Assembly (NCBI GenBank): GCA_002245135.1 | Contig: NGBS01001174.1 | Span: 1 to 64,000, forward strand | Reading direction: 5' to 3' | Source of the DNA: Proteromonas lacertae | Lineage: Eukaryota > Sar > Bigyra > Opalinata > Proteromonadidae | DNA length: 64,000 bases | Part shown: positions 19,894-30,921 of the stretch, piece after piece | Numbering within the stretch: position 1 is the first letter of the stretch | Layout of the letters: each line of letters starts with the position of its first letter | Made by a program: the position numbers and the translations under genes | Notes under the pieces: model-generated | Database searches by the model: none | The model's input: only the letters and a program-made list of their open reading frames with translations | What the model was told of the DNA's origin: nothing

Positions 19894-20615
19894 AATTACA
19901 GTGTTTTCCAGTTTGGTTGAGTAAACATTCATAAAACTTATGAATTTACTGACTAGTTTCAAAAAACAAATTATAACTTTCATAAAAGAAATATATTTAA
20001 TTCTTTTCACTAAATAAAATAAAGACGCAATAATTAGATTTTAATATTATAAATTGTAATGAAAGTGTTTTCTAAATTTCTTTGCTTTTAATTACATCTA
20101 AATGTATAAAATAATAGATATGTAGAATTTTACAGTAACATTCCTTAGGAGTTATAGTTTTGAATGATTTAGCTATTTTGTGTAAAACTTGTTCTTTATT
20201 CATATATTGTGCTTTTTCTGTATGTTTTTTTTCCAAAAAGAAAACACAGATTAAATTGGATTCATTATGTAACTGTACGTTGCGTAGAAAAGATATTTGG
20301 ATAATGTTAAATCATCTATTATACTATATAATAAATACTACATATTAAATGTAGAAATAAGTACAACATTACAAGAAAAAATATATCTAAAAAATATCTC
20401 CAAGATATAAATACTTGAGATTTTTATATCTTTTCTGAAAATAATAATTTGTTATTTGACACTGGTCACTAAATTCATAAATATTATAAATACAAACTTG
20501 AAAGCTTGAATATTTTATTGAAAGTACTCATAAGTAATATAAATGTTTTCTCATTCATACTGAAATACATTGTATAACAAATGATTTGTAGATGTGAATA
20601 TATAAATATATCTCT
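19894..20615. other. AT-rich intergenic stretch in the glycan island
   Basis: About 720 bp of low-complexity AT sequence. A 62-codon frame at 20160-20348 has no recognisable features and I do not call it. No promoter or RNA feature stands out. Confidence 0.5.
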
Positions 20616-21476
20616 ATGTTAATTATCTTAATGTTTATTAAAATATCATTTGTGTTATTATTTTTAATTTATATCTTTAATAATCTACAAAAGAATAAAT
20701 CCACTAGTATATATGCATTTATGAGAGTGAAGAATGAACAATTCACATTATATACCTCATTATCAACATTATTGCCTTATATAAACTTTGGAGTAATTGC
20801 ATCTAATGGTAATGAAGATAAAAGTGAAGCAATAATTCACAATTTTTGTAAAATACATAAAAACTATTTATATATAAAATATCCATTCTATGTAATACCA
20901 GCTAATAGCATATTGTATAAGAAAAAACAAAATTATGAAAATAGATTAGATAGTTACTACAATACAGCATTAATTAAAATACCAAATAACCATTGGATGA
21001 TTAAAACAGATGCAGATGAATTATATAATTCATATGACATTATGAATATTACAACTTGCGAAGAAAATAAAAAATATCTAATATGTTTACCTAGAATAAA
21101 TATATATCTGATAAATTGTACATTCTATTCTTTAAAAAATAACTACGTAGTTAATCCATGTGATCAATGGTTGTTTTTTAAAACTGGCAAAGAAAGATTT
21201 ATTATGGATATAAAAAATAATAGTAATGGTTATCATGCATATGAGCTTTTAAGATTTGGAAAGAAAAGAGTAATAAGCATAAATAAAATAACAATACTGC
21301 ATATAAGCCATTTTAACAAGGATATAGAAAGAAAATATTTGAATAATGATCTAATAAAATTCATAGATTTACTTAAGACGAATAATCATATTATATCAAT
21401 AAATAATCAAATTCAAACAAATTTATTACATTTAGAAAATGAATGTTTATTAAACAAAAAGGATTTTTATTATTGA
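20616..21476 (+). CDS. GT2-like glycosyltransferase with DADE motif
   Basis: 286 aa. N-terminal anchor at about residues 3-22, then IYAFMRVKNEQFTLYTSLSTLLPYI, the opening typical of a group of bacterial GT2-like transferases, then GVIASNGNEDKSEA. The metal site is KTDADELYNS at about 129-138. The order and spacing fit a GT-A enzyme of bacterial GT2/GT92-like type; donor and acceptor unknown. It may be of bacterial origin with an anchor added. Convergent with the fucosyltransferase ending at 21493, with 16 bp between. Confidence 0.7.
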   Translation: MLIILMFIKISFVLLFLIYIFNNLQKNKSTSIYAFMRVKNEQFTLYTSLSTLLPYINFGVIASNGNEDKSEAIIHNFCKIHKNYLYIKYPFYVIPANSILYKKKQNYENRLDSYYNTALIKIPNNHWMIKTDADELYNSYDIMNITTCEENKKYLICLPRINIYLINCTFYSLKNNYVVNPCDQWLFFKTGKERFIMDIKNNSNGYHAYELLRFGKKRVISINKITILHISHFNKDIERKYLNNDLIKFIDLLKTNNHIISINNQIQTNLLHLENECLLNKKDFYY

Positions 21477-21492
21477 TGGTAATAAAAAATAG

Positions 21493-22510
21493 TTAAATGG
21501 TATTATATGAAAATAAATAATGATCATAATCTAAATGATAGTCACATTTCCCTTGAATCTTTCCTCTACTTGAATAATTTAAACCATCAATTGCATAATA
21601 TTTATTCAGATTCATAATAACTGACAGAAATGTATATGTACTTGCGCAAGAACCGATAATAACATTACAATTTGACAGAATAAATTGCTCTTTAATTGAT
21701 GCCTCGTTTATTCTATGCTCTATTTTATGTGATATATTTTTTATATTTTTGCATAAACTATTTCTATACTTTTCTTTAAAAATACATTTTACTTTACTAG
21801 AGTCGGATATTATATACATATATGTTCGTCTATTACTGTACTTCTTCTTTACATATTCAATAGCTGAATAATATAATTTCTGGGTGTGATTATTAAAAAA
21901 TCTGCTGCTTTTCTCTTTGAAATCAGATAATATAGATGTTCTTATATGAATTCCTATTAATATACCATTATTTTCTTTTTTAAAAACATATAATAAATGT
22001 TGTAATTCTTCTTTTGGTTTAAGTAATTCTTTAAGTAGTCTTTTTCGTAGTTTATATATTTCATGTATTTGGTTCTTATTATATAAATCAAAATTAATGC
22101 ATTTTGTTATTTTAAGTTTACATAATTCAATACATGATTCAATTAAATCATGACATGTAGAAACATATATATTTTCTCTTATTTGAAATTTAATATAATT
22201 ATATTTTTTTATACTGGAGATGGTAATGTACTTCCCATCTGTATAATTAGTGAAGAAATAGTTCAGGTATGTTATAATATCTGCTTATTGATAAGAATTC
22301 TTTTTTAAGAGATATTTTGAAACATCTTTTCATTAGAATTGCTAAATAAACAGAGCTATAATACCCTAATATTATATTTGACATACCTCCTAATCCTTTA
22401 TAATAGTAAGTTTTATTGAAGGAAGAATAAATAACATTATAAAGTGATATATTATATACTTTTATATAAATGAACATCAATATTAATAAATATGTAGTTA
22501 TTATATTCAT
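21493..22510 (-). CDS. Fucosyltransferase-like gene (GT37/GT11 type), probably two exons
   Basis: The upstream frame (from the ATG at 22510) encodes an N-terminal anchor and YKGLGGMSNIILGYY, the donor-site opening of alpha-1,2-fucosyltransferases and plant GT37. The downstream frame has GILIGIHIRTS (the HxR motif region) and SNCNVIIGSCASTYTF. The frames differ, but removing a candidate 40-nt intron at 22284-22323 (GTTTCA...AATAAG) joins them in phase as 325 aa. A second fucosyltransferase at 29.9-30.9 kb has an intron within two codons of this place and in the same phase. The donor GTTTCA is unlike the usual GTAT, so a frameshifted pseudogene remains possible. Confidence 0.62.
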
Positions 22511-22536
22511 CTTAAAAATATTACTTAAAACTGCAT

Positions 22537-23619
22537 ATGCATGAATATATATATGTATTTTTGTTTATTTCTATCTTAATTATTCTTGTTTTTACTACCA
22601 TAGTGAATATGGAAATAATAGAAAGTATTTATCGCTTATATGATTATGAGTTGTATATAAAAGAAATAAAAAACAAGTTGTTCTTTTATGTAAAAAAATA
22701 TGCAAACTGTAAAAATTATACTGCATCTCCTTTGTATTGTGGACATAAATTCGAAGGATTTAAATTACAAAAGAAAGGATTTCATCCTCAAAGAGTATTA
22801 GTAAATCTCAGCAACTATGATAATATTAATATTTCAAAATCACCATTTTGCAGAAATGCACTAATAATTATTGGAATTGTAACTGCTCCTGAACAATTTA
22901 TGGAAAGAATATCTCTTCGCTTAGGATATAAATTATATAAAAACATAACACTTCTTTTTTTTACTGGTTTATCAGCAAATAATACATACAATTATCTACT
23001 TAAAAAGGAATATAATTATTATCATGATATAGTTATATTCAATTTCATTTCACACTATTTTAATTCAAGCTTACTTCTGATATTAGAGATGAATTGGATA
23101 TATAAAAAATGCAGAAAATTTAAGTATTTAATTTATCATACACCAGATGTTTTTTTCAACTATTACTTATTTTACAGAAAGTATATATTAAAATCTTTTA
23201 CATATCCTCTTATTGCTCAAATACTAAAGAAAAATAGAGTTTTAAGAAATAATAGAAGTAGATTCTATGTTCCTTATGAAATATACAATCATTCATACTA
23301 TCCTCCGCAACCAAATGGACCCTTAATTATATTTTCTATAAGATCAATAAGGAAAATGATTTCAAATATTCATAAAATGAAAATGACGTTTTGGATGGAT
23401 GATGTTTATCTATCTTTTTTAATGAAAGAAACTAATATTGTTGGATATAATCTAAAAAATGTTATTAGTCTTTATCCAGTACAAATCAAAAATCTACCTA
23501 ATCTATCGTTTATATTATCAAGTGTATATTATATACATTCTTTACCACCAGCTGCTATTCTCTTTTTGATAAAAAGTGCAAATAAATACTACACATATTC
23601 ATCTATAAAATATATATAA
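22537..23619 (+). CDS. GT31-like glycosyltransferase with degenerate metal motif
   Basis: 360 aa, N-terminal anchor at about 4-22. GT31 features: ALIIIGIVTAPEQFMERISLR (the usual R-x-x-IR-x-TW region, altered), YHDIVIFNFISHYFNSSLLLI (D-F-x-D-x-Y-x-N-L-T equivalent), then HTPDVFFNYYL where the DDD/DxD should be, and WMDDVYLSFLM replacing EDVyvG. The canonical DDD is reduced to a single Asp in TPDV, so catalysis may be altered or lost. Starts only 26 bp from the divergent fucosyltransferase start and abuts the next gene with no gap. Confidence 0.68.
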   Translation: MHEYIYVFLFISILIILVFTTIVNMEIIESIYRLYDYELYIKEIKNKLFFYVKKYANCKNYTASPLYCGHKFEGFKLQKKGFHPQRVLVNLSNYDNINISKSPFCRNALIIIGIVTAPEQFMERISLRLGYKLYKNITLLFFTGLSANNTYNYLLKKEYNYYHDIVIFNFISHYFNSSLLLILEMNWIYKKCRKFKYLIYHTPDVFFNYYLFYRKYILKSFTYPLIAQILKKNRVLRNNRSRFYVPYEIYNHSYYPPQPNGPLIIFSIRSIRKMISNIHKMKMTFWMDDVYLSFLMKETNIVGYNLKNVISLYPVQIKNLPNLSFILSSVYYIHSLPPAAILFLIKSANKYYTYSSIKYI

Positions 23620-24498
23620 ATGAGATTTAAAGTGATTTTTATAGCTAATAGTTTAATTTCTTTTCAATTTATTTTTATTTTTATTTATTATATAAATATA
23701 TATTATACAGAATATTTATGTATATATAATAGAATATTAGTTTCAGGAGCATCAGAAAACCATGGAAATTTGCTTATATTAATGATGTATAGAATAGAAA
23801 AGGTTGAGAATAATCTATGTTTTATAATATGGGATTTAGGTCTAAGCGTTAGTCAAAAGAATAGAGTATTTAATATAATAAATTATGTAAATAGTAAATT
23901 AAATATAAACATTTCTATTTTCTATCATATGTTTAATTATTCATATTATCCACCACATTATAATATAAAAAATAATGCTGGTTATTATTCTTGGAAACCT
24001 GCTATTATTTATGAAACGTATAAGTTATATAAAAGAACATTATTTTGGTTAGATGCTGGATGTTTTATAAATGGATCATTAAAATCAATATACCTACATA
24101 TTATTAATATGGAAGTGTTTTCTATATCTGCTGGTCATTCTATTAAAAAATATACCCACCATTCATTAATAGAATTATATAATGTAACACAACAAGTGCA
24201 GAATAAAACAATGTGTGCTGCTGGTGTTGTAGGATTTCTTTATCCTTCATTGTTTTGTATGAAAATTATCAAAATGTGGAAAGAATGTGCAATGAATAAA
24301 GAATGCATTGCACCTGAAGGATCCAATAGAAAAAATCACCGACAAGATCAAAGTGCACTATCAATAATACTCTATCAAAATGGATATCAACATAAATGTA
24401 AAATATATACAAATTTAAATATTTCATTACAATATGATGGAAAAATAAATAAATATAATAACAAAGAATATTTAAATTTTCTTAAAGAAGTTAAGTAG
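23620..24498 (+). CDS. DUF1647-like predicted glycosyltransferase
   Basis: 292 aa, anchor at about 9-30. It shows the pattern I know from the nematode-expanded DUF1647 family: VSGASENHGNLLILMM, FIIWDLGLS, YYSWKPAIIYETYKLY, FWLDAGC (acidic putative metal site at about residue 147), and AAGVVGFLYPS, RQDQSALSIIL. These resemble GT-A enzymes but biochemical function is not established to my knowledge. Its ATG follows the preceding stop directly (23619/23620), suggesting joint transcription or a very short 5' UTR. Confidence 0.66.
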   Translation: MRFKVIFIANSLISFQFIFIFIYYINIYYTEYLCIYNRILVSGASENHGNLLILMMYRIEKVENNLCFIIWDLGLSVSQKNRVFNIINYVNSKLNINISIFYHMFNYSYYPPHYNIKNNAGYYSWKPAIIYETYKLYKRTLFWLDAGCFINGSLKSIYLHIINMEVFSISAGHSIKKYTHHSLIELYNVTQQVQNKTMCAAGVVGFLYPSLFCMKIIKMWKECAMNKECIAPEGSNRKNHRQDQSALSIILYQNGYQHKCKIYTNLNISLQYDGKINKYNNKEYLNFLKEVK

Positions 24499-24975
24499 TA
24501 TTAATTATTTTGAGTTGCAAATTTTATCATATAATAATTTGCCGAAAGTTTATGGTTAAGGTGGTTGTTTCTTATCATTTTGTTGTGAATTATTACTTCT
24601 TGCAGTAAATGATTTTTGGCTATCTATTAGATGATTGTATCTTATTTTCATCATTTTCTTTTACTTCTTCTGTTGATGATATTTATATTTTTTTGGTTTT
24701 CTTCTTTTCATTGGTTGTTTTGATTTTCTTTCTTCAGCTATTTGATTGTTTATCACATACTAATCAACTATTATGGAATTATCCAATCATAGTTATATAA
24801 AGTGGAAAATGGAACATAATGGGCTATAATGGGCTATTTCTCATTCATGATATATTATATATTTCTTCAATTAATATAAAATTATTATCAGCTGGATATT
24901 TTGTCTTTTTTCCCAGAAAGTATCATCATTAAGTTACTATAATATGTGAGTTGAATCGCTAATAATAAAAATAAA
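24499..24975. other. Intergenic stretch in the glycan island
   Basis: About 480 bp. A 63-codon frame at 24609-24800 is a Phe/Leu/Ser-rich low-complexity string that I do not call a gene. A GGAACATAATGGGC-type sequence is partly repeated at 24810-24840. Otherwise nothing seen. Confidence 0.5.
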
Positions 24976-25932
24976 TTAAAAAAATAAGCAAATAGAAGGT
25001 TTGTTTTTCATTAAATTACAATAATATAGATGTAAGTAATATATTTCATTTGGAATAAGCCTATGAATCATAATAAAGTTTCTAATATTATAAATAATGC
25101 AATTTCCTTCTCCTATACTTTTATTTAAGTATTTAAAATTATATAAAGAAATATTAGCTCTTGAAGCTAATTGTCCTATATAAACATCTTCAGGATATCC
25201 ATAACAATCATGATTTATATCCCTTAATGATATATTTACTAATTGATTTAATTTATTATATGGTATAACATATCCCATTCCACTAGGAAAGTTCTTTAAA
25301 ATATAACCCCAAATATATTTACTTCCGTCATTTTTCTTATTTTGTAGATTATTTAATAAGTCAATATTAAAGAATGAATCTGAATCATGTTTTATTAACC
25401 ATTCAAAACTAATATCTGTTGAAATTGACCATAATAGCATATTGTAAGTTTGAAGTGTAAGTGAATAGTAGGATGAAAAAAATCTAAACTGTATAATATC
25501 TCTATTTAAATTACTCTCTTCTTCAATTTTTTTGTTTATAGTTATAATTTTACTCTTTCCAGTTACAAAAAGAAAAGATACATTTTTATATCTTTTATAA
25601 ATTTCTCTGAAAGTATATCTTTCATAAATCATCTCTGGTTCTGTATTTATTAGAATTAAATATTTACAATTCTTAAATAATATATGGTTAGAAATGGAAT
25701 AATTTAATCTATTTAAATGTAAATGAATTGGTTTATAACTTCTTTTTTTCATATATTTTGATGTTGTTCTTCTAATGCATGTTACTCTTCTAGTTTCAAT
25801 AAAGCATTCATTTATTTTATAGAAATCTTTTCTTAATTCTGATTTTATTTTATTCCTTACAATGGTATATTTATAAATATTATATACTATTAATATATAA
25901 ATTATATTAATTATTATGTGAAAAATAAACAT
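24976..25932 (-). CDS. GT31-family glycosyltransferase
   Basis: 318 aa, anchor at about 4-20. Good GT31 order: YERYTFREIYKRYKNVSFLFVTGKS, then NRDIIQFRFFSSYYSLTLQTYNML, the metal site KHDSDSFFNI (DxD form HDSD), and YPEDVYIGQLA close to the EDVyvG consensus. Of the GT31 proteins in this island this one is nearest the textbook pattern, so it is probably active. It overlaps nothing and ends 21 bp before the next minus-strand gene begins. Confidence 0.8.
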   Translation of the reverse strand: MFIFHIIINIIYILIVYNIYKYTIVRNKIKSELRKDFYKINECFIETRRVTCIRRTTSKYMKKRSYKPIHLHLNRLNYSISNHILFKNCKYLILINTEPEMIYERYTFREIYKRYKNVSFLFVTGKSKIITINKKIEEESNLNRDIIQFRFFSSYYSLTLQTYNMLLWSISTDISFEWLIKHDSDSFFNIDLLNNLQNKKNDGSKYIWGYILKNFPSGMGYVIPYNKLNQLVNISLRDINHDCYGYPEDVYIGQLASRANISLYNFKYLNKSIGEGNCIIYNIRNFIMIHRLIPNEIYYLHLYYCNLMKNKPSICLFF

Positions 25933-25953
25933 AATATTATAGCTAACTGACTC

Positions 25954-26853
25954 TTACTGTAACGATAAAACTTTAGAAACATAAATCTTATCATATGGAA
26001 TATAATTGAAAATACTTTTTTGCAAAGGAATAATGATTCTTTCCCATATTTTTTTAACATTTTTATTCATTTTAGGTAGATGAATATCAATAACATTATT
26101 AGTATTGAAGTGTTTATTAAATAGATTTATATTTCTATCAATTCTAGTATTAATGAAATTTCTTTCATTAAATATTACCTTTGATTGAAAGTATTTCCAT
26201 CTTCTTATTTTATCTCTCATATATACTTCATCCATATATTGATAACCTTCAAAATATTTGTATCCTTTATTCATTAAAGATATAATTATATTTACTATTA
26301 TGTCATGTATATTATTTGTGTTAAAATCATGTTGAAGTATGTCTTCCCATATACGTTCGTTAGCAGCCATGTAACACATAGCCCATCTTCCTTTATTATT
26401 GCCAAATCCATATCCATTCTTTCCAAATGATTTAATATTCAATTTGTTAATCTTGTAATTATAGAAATATATTTGTGATAAAGGTAAAATATCTGAATCT
26501 GATATATAATAAATGGTGCTATATGATGATTTTTTAATAAATTTATACCCAAATATTCTAGATATTTTTGAAGCATAATGTAATGGTATTGAACTATTAT
26601 ACTTTAATAGTATCACATCACTTCTTAGAGTTTTTAACTTGTTTTTTATGAATAGTATATCATTTGTTAGTTTATGGTACACAAGTAATACTATTGTACA
26701 ACAGCCAATTTTATTCCATGCTTTTACTACAATAGGTAAATAGATTATATAGTTATATTTCGCTGCAGATAGTTGAACGTAAATATTACATTGATTTGAT
26801 TTATTTACAAGAAGATATATATATATTATTATAAAAATCATCCATTTAGCCAT
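25954..26853 (-). CDS. Predicted GT-A glycosyltransferase with SDSD motif
   Basis: 299 aa with a hydrophobic N terminus (3-18, signal or anchor). The central STIYYISDSDILPL (about 118-131) looks like a GT-A metal site, and GYGFGNNKGRWAMCYMAANERIW and YMDEVYMRDKI follow. I cannot assign a CAZy family. Lumenal location is inferred from the N terminus and neighbours. The gene is divergent from the GT92-like gene, with 27 bp between start codons. Confidence 0.58.
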   Translation of the reverse strand: MAKWMIFIIIYIYLLVNKSNQCNIYVQLSAAKYNYIIYLPIVVKAWNKIGCCTIVLLVYHKLTNDILFIKNKLKTLRSDVILLKYNSSIPLHYASKISRIFGYKFIKKSSYSTIYYISDSDILPLSQIYFYNYKINKLNIKSFGKNGYGFGNNKGRWAMCYMAANERIWEDILQHDFNTNNIHDIIVNIIISLMNKGYKYFEGYQYMDEVYMRDKIRRWKYFQSKVIFNERNFINTRIDRNINLFNKHFNTNNVIDIHLPKMNKNVKKIWERIIIPLQKSIFNYIPYDKIYVSKVLSLQ

Positions 26854-26880
26854 ATCAATATTATAATCTATAAATTAAAA

Positions 26881-28022
26881 ATGTTATTATTCTCATTTTT
26901 TATAACTTTTAACATTATATTAACTTTATTGTTGTATTTATGTAATACAATGATAGACAAATATGAAAATTTATACTTTTTAAAAATAACTGAGAATTAT
27001 TTTGTAACATCATCATTTTATGATTATAGGATAAATTCAATTAGAATTTTATATGGAGGAACAAAACATAATAATGATAGTTTAATGATTAAAATAGATG
27101 GTAAAATAGTAAGCAATTATTTAAATGAAATTTATGATGAATGTATTAAGTTTGATAGTGACTTTGATTTAAAATATGGAAATACAATTATATTATATCA
27201 CAAGGAACCAACATATATTTCCATAAATAATATAAAAATACCATTCATACAATCAAGTAAAAAGTATAGGTACTTTTTATCTGTTTGTATAACTGCAATG
27301 TATAATTTTAAAGCTAAAATGATGTTAAAACAATTACTTGAAATATATTTAGCTCTTGGTGTTGATCATTTCACAATTTACTATACCAGCTTTAGTGAAG
27401 ATGTTCATAATATATTGAAATATTATATAATGAAAAGAATTGTAAAATTATTACACTGGGAAAGAAATAATGTGACAATTAGAATGAGAAATTATGGTCA
27501 GTATATAAAGACAAATGATTGTTTGTATAGATATTTAGGTGAATCACATTATATTATTAATACAGATTTGGATGAAATAATTATTCCATTAAATTATCAC
27601 ACCTTAATTGAACTTATAAAAGATATACATAGCAAATACCCCAACAAAACTCTTTTCTTATTTTCTAGTAAAATGTTTATTAAGAATGAAACTATAGATA
27701 CGGAAATAAAAAAAATAAAATCCATTATATGTATCAGCATCATACAACTGATGTGAATATATTCTCTATAACCAAATGCTGTTATTCATACATTTTCTAT
27801 AAAAAATATATTGTTCATACAGATGATATGATTGCATTACAAATACATTATGCATGGAAAGGTAATATTGATGTTTATAATATACCTTATAAAGATGGTT
27901 ATTCTAGACATACTAGAAGGGTTGTTAACTTTTTGGCTAAAACTTATTGTAGAAAAATTGAATATGATAATAATTTATCGAAAGTATTACCACATATATC
28001 ACTTAAGTATGTTAATATTTAA
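26881..28022 (+). pseudogene. GT92-family gene with one frameshift at an A run
   Basis: Frame 1 (26881-27756) has the anchor, ALGVDHFTIYYTSF and INTDLDEIIIP (the DLDE site); frame 2 from about 27720 to 28022 gives the expected C-terminal part (DVNIFSITKCC, HYAWKGN). The break is at 27708-27715, an 8-A run inside an A-rich stretch; one extra A would restore a single frame of about 380 codons. No GT-AG intron bridges it. It could be a true loss, an assembly error in a homopolymer, or a length-variable tract. The last base of its stop overlaps the end of the convergent acyltransferase remnant. Confidence 0.72.
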
Positions 28023-29822
28023 CAAATTACATTATTATTTATATAATGTAGATAAAATCTCTTTTTGTATTTCATTTTGTAAATATTTTTAAAGTAAAAA
28101 ATTCTTTTATTCTTATTTAAAATGATATCTTTATATAAATCAACAAAATCATAAGATAAATGATGATAATCTACATACATAAGAATATTTGAATGAAGTA
28201 AGCTACATACATTATTTGGACATATTACATCAATGAATGATAAATATTTTTCATTTAAATAACTTTTAATTATTCTATATATATAGAATATACATTTATT
28301 TGAATATACTAAACGTGGTATTACCTCTATTATCTAATATATATCTATGTGGATTAAACTTTAAAACTGGTGTATCTTCTATAAAGTATAGAATTAATGA
28401 TATTCTTTTCAGTATTTTTATATATTTAATTATCTTTCTTTGTATTTGACTATCATTACATTTTAAGCTATTTACATAATTTGAAACAAACACAGATAGT
28501 ATCTTGTATAAATTACTATTATTTAATTCATTTGCAATTGATTCATATGTTGTGCTATACATATTAATAAGCTTAACCCAAATGAATAATAAGAATACAT
28601 TATTAAGTAATGCTAATTTATAGAGTAATGGAGACCATACAATTAAATGAGAATCACCAATTAACAAATACCATGTTTTGTCTTTTATATACTCTATACT
28701 AGAATGTTTTACAACACTATTTAAGCATTCTTTGCGAATTACATTATAATTAGATATAAATAGAGGAGGTTTTGTTTTTATATCATATTTATATTTTATA
28801 TGAGTTATTCTCAATATAAATGCTCCTAGTGATAAAGATAGTAATATTATAACATATTTATATTTCCTAATATATTTCAAGGGATATTCAATTGTATAAT
28901 ATGATAATACTGAATATATGATTATAGAAAATAAATAATTTGTAACTTTCTTATATTTATTTATCACTAACAATATATAATGCCATAAATATAAAGAATA
29001 TGATACTTCTCCTGCAAATGATATTGGAAAAGAACTGATTATTCTATTAATAGAATATAAATGATTATTTGTATTATAAATGATTGGAGTTATAGAAATA
29101 AGTGGTATTAAAGGATAAAAACTTGGATATATATTATTACTATTAAATTTAAATATGAAAATGAATAATATCATTAGCCCTACTATTGATATACTATTCA
29201 TATCAACTGTTAAATATTTTTGAGAAATAAAAGTAATAATGCCAAACAAAAATTCCCATAGCCTTGCTTTTAACATAAAATAAGCCAACTGAATATATTT
29301 TCTTGAAAGTAATATAGAATATATTAAAAATATAAAAGATAATAAATAGTTTATAATATCATTACTGAATAAAAACAGCGGGAATAAGATATAGAATTGT
29401 TCTTCAACTGATAAAGACCAAAAATGTAGTATAACTGATGGAGGCTGAGATTCATACATATAATCTATATTTTTATTGTAAAATCGAATATTTGATATAC
29501 CAAATATTGCATATCTGACATCACTCTGTATATCATCTGGATTATATTCTTTAAGATTGTTCATATTTATTAGCACATATAGCAAAACTATATAACTAAT
29601 TGGTATAATTCTTTTAATCCTATTAGAATAGAAATTGAAAATTATTGATAATTTTGTAGTGTTTTTGCTATTATAAACCATTTTCATTATATAACCAGAG
29701 ATAAAGAAGAATATATCTACGCCTATATATCCTGCTATTATATATTCTTTGTTATAATGATAAAATATAACTAATAAAACAGCTATACCTCTTAAACCAT
29801 CTATATCTTTTCTGAAGTTCAT
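28019..29822 (-). pseudogene. Mosaic, frameshifted acyltransferase-3/SGNH copy
   Basis: From the ATG at 29822 to about 28612 it matches 18817-17607 almost base for base, and the match begins exactly at the ATG. From 28610 to 28307 it diverges strongly while remaining homologous. From about 28306 to 28147 it is again nearly identical to 17301-17142, then diverges to a stop at 28019. The frame breaks exactly at the second junction, near 28305, where two bases are missing, so the protein ends at residue 508 after the GDSH motif. The rest of the SGNH domain is readable in the next frame. Confidence 0.8.
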
Positions 29823-29851
29823 AATTCATAATTGAGAAAATTTTGAATATT

Positions 29852-30911
29852 TTAATTTTTAATTTTTGATTTACAGTTTATTTGTTGTTTTAATATTTCG
29901 AGATACAAAGGGTCGTATATATCTTTTGATCCATCATAGAATGTGTAATTATTTCTATTTAATAATATATTTCTTCTGTTATAAAGAATTAGTAATGAAA
30001 ATGTACTTTTTGGTGATAAAATTAAATAATTGCATTTAGAAACTACTTCAATATCTCCTATTAATTTATCATAGAATGACATAGAATAATATACATTTCT
30101 ACCAATTCCGCTACTATGATTAATATTGTATCCATCTTTATATGCTATAGCATTTTTAATATACTTCTTTATTTTTGGTAGAAAAAGAAAACTATCGCTA
30201 GATACTATTAATGTGCAATTTCTATTTTTGCATATTTCTTGATATAAATTGTAAATTCTATATATTATTTTCTTCTCCACTTTACATGATTTCTTTTTAA
30301 ACATGCATATATCACCTAATCTAATGTGGCATCCTATGCTTAATACATCTTTATTAAATTGATATGTATTTTTAAACTTAATAGTTATATACTTCAGATA
30401 TATTTTAGAGTTTATTTGAATAACTTCATCATTATGATTATAATATCTGCTATTCAAAAGATCTAATTTCCGTAATTGATTTTTTATATGATCAATTTTC
30501 AATAATTGTGGTAAAAGATCATAATGAGATATTATTTCTGTGTTTGCTGTATTTGATGATAGTATTTCTCTAATAATACCTTGAAAAGTTTTACAATATT
30601 TATATCCTGAAAATATATACAATGTATAATTTGTTTTACTAACTATTTTTTTCTCTACACGAATGTCTTTTGAAAACTTTATTACTTTTAACATTGAATT
30701 TAAGTTATATACTAATATTTTATAATTAAATTATACATATTAATTGCCTTTCACTAAGTAGCGATAGTATCAAAGCTGAACTTATTCCTAACAATTTATT
30801 TCCTAAACCTCCTGAATTAGGTTGAGTATATATACTAATTTTTTTCCCCTTATTTTTAATAATAAAGTAAATTAACAACAACATAAAAACTAAACTAAAA
30901 AAACATAACAT
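29852..30911 (-). CDS. Fucosyltransferase (GT37/GT11-like), two exons
   Basis: Exon 1 is 30737-30911, a 25-nt intron (GTATAA...TATTAG) lies at 30712-30736, and exon 2 is 29852-30711; together 344 aa in one frame. An anchor at about 2-18 is followed by SGGLGNKLLGISSALILSLLSERQL, typical of plant-type GT37 and related alpha-1,2-fucosyltransferases, then IGCHIRLGD (motif I) near residue 200 and SKCNYLILSPKSTF near 290. It would transfer fucose from GDP-fucose. The intron has the same size and ends as those of housekeeping genes in the window, which argues that this island gene is spliced by the host. Confidence 0.75.
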
Positions 30912-30921
30912 TAACGAAGTA

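Noticed and set aside
20160-20348. 62-codon plus-strand frame in the glycan island
   Set aside because: Short, no homology features, AT-rich spacer; expected by chance at this composition.
24609-24800. 63-codon Phe/Leu-rich frame
   Set aside because: Low-complexity string typical of random AT-rich sequence; no start context or neighbour relation.
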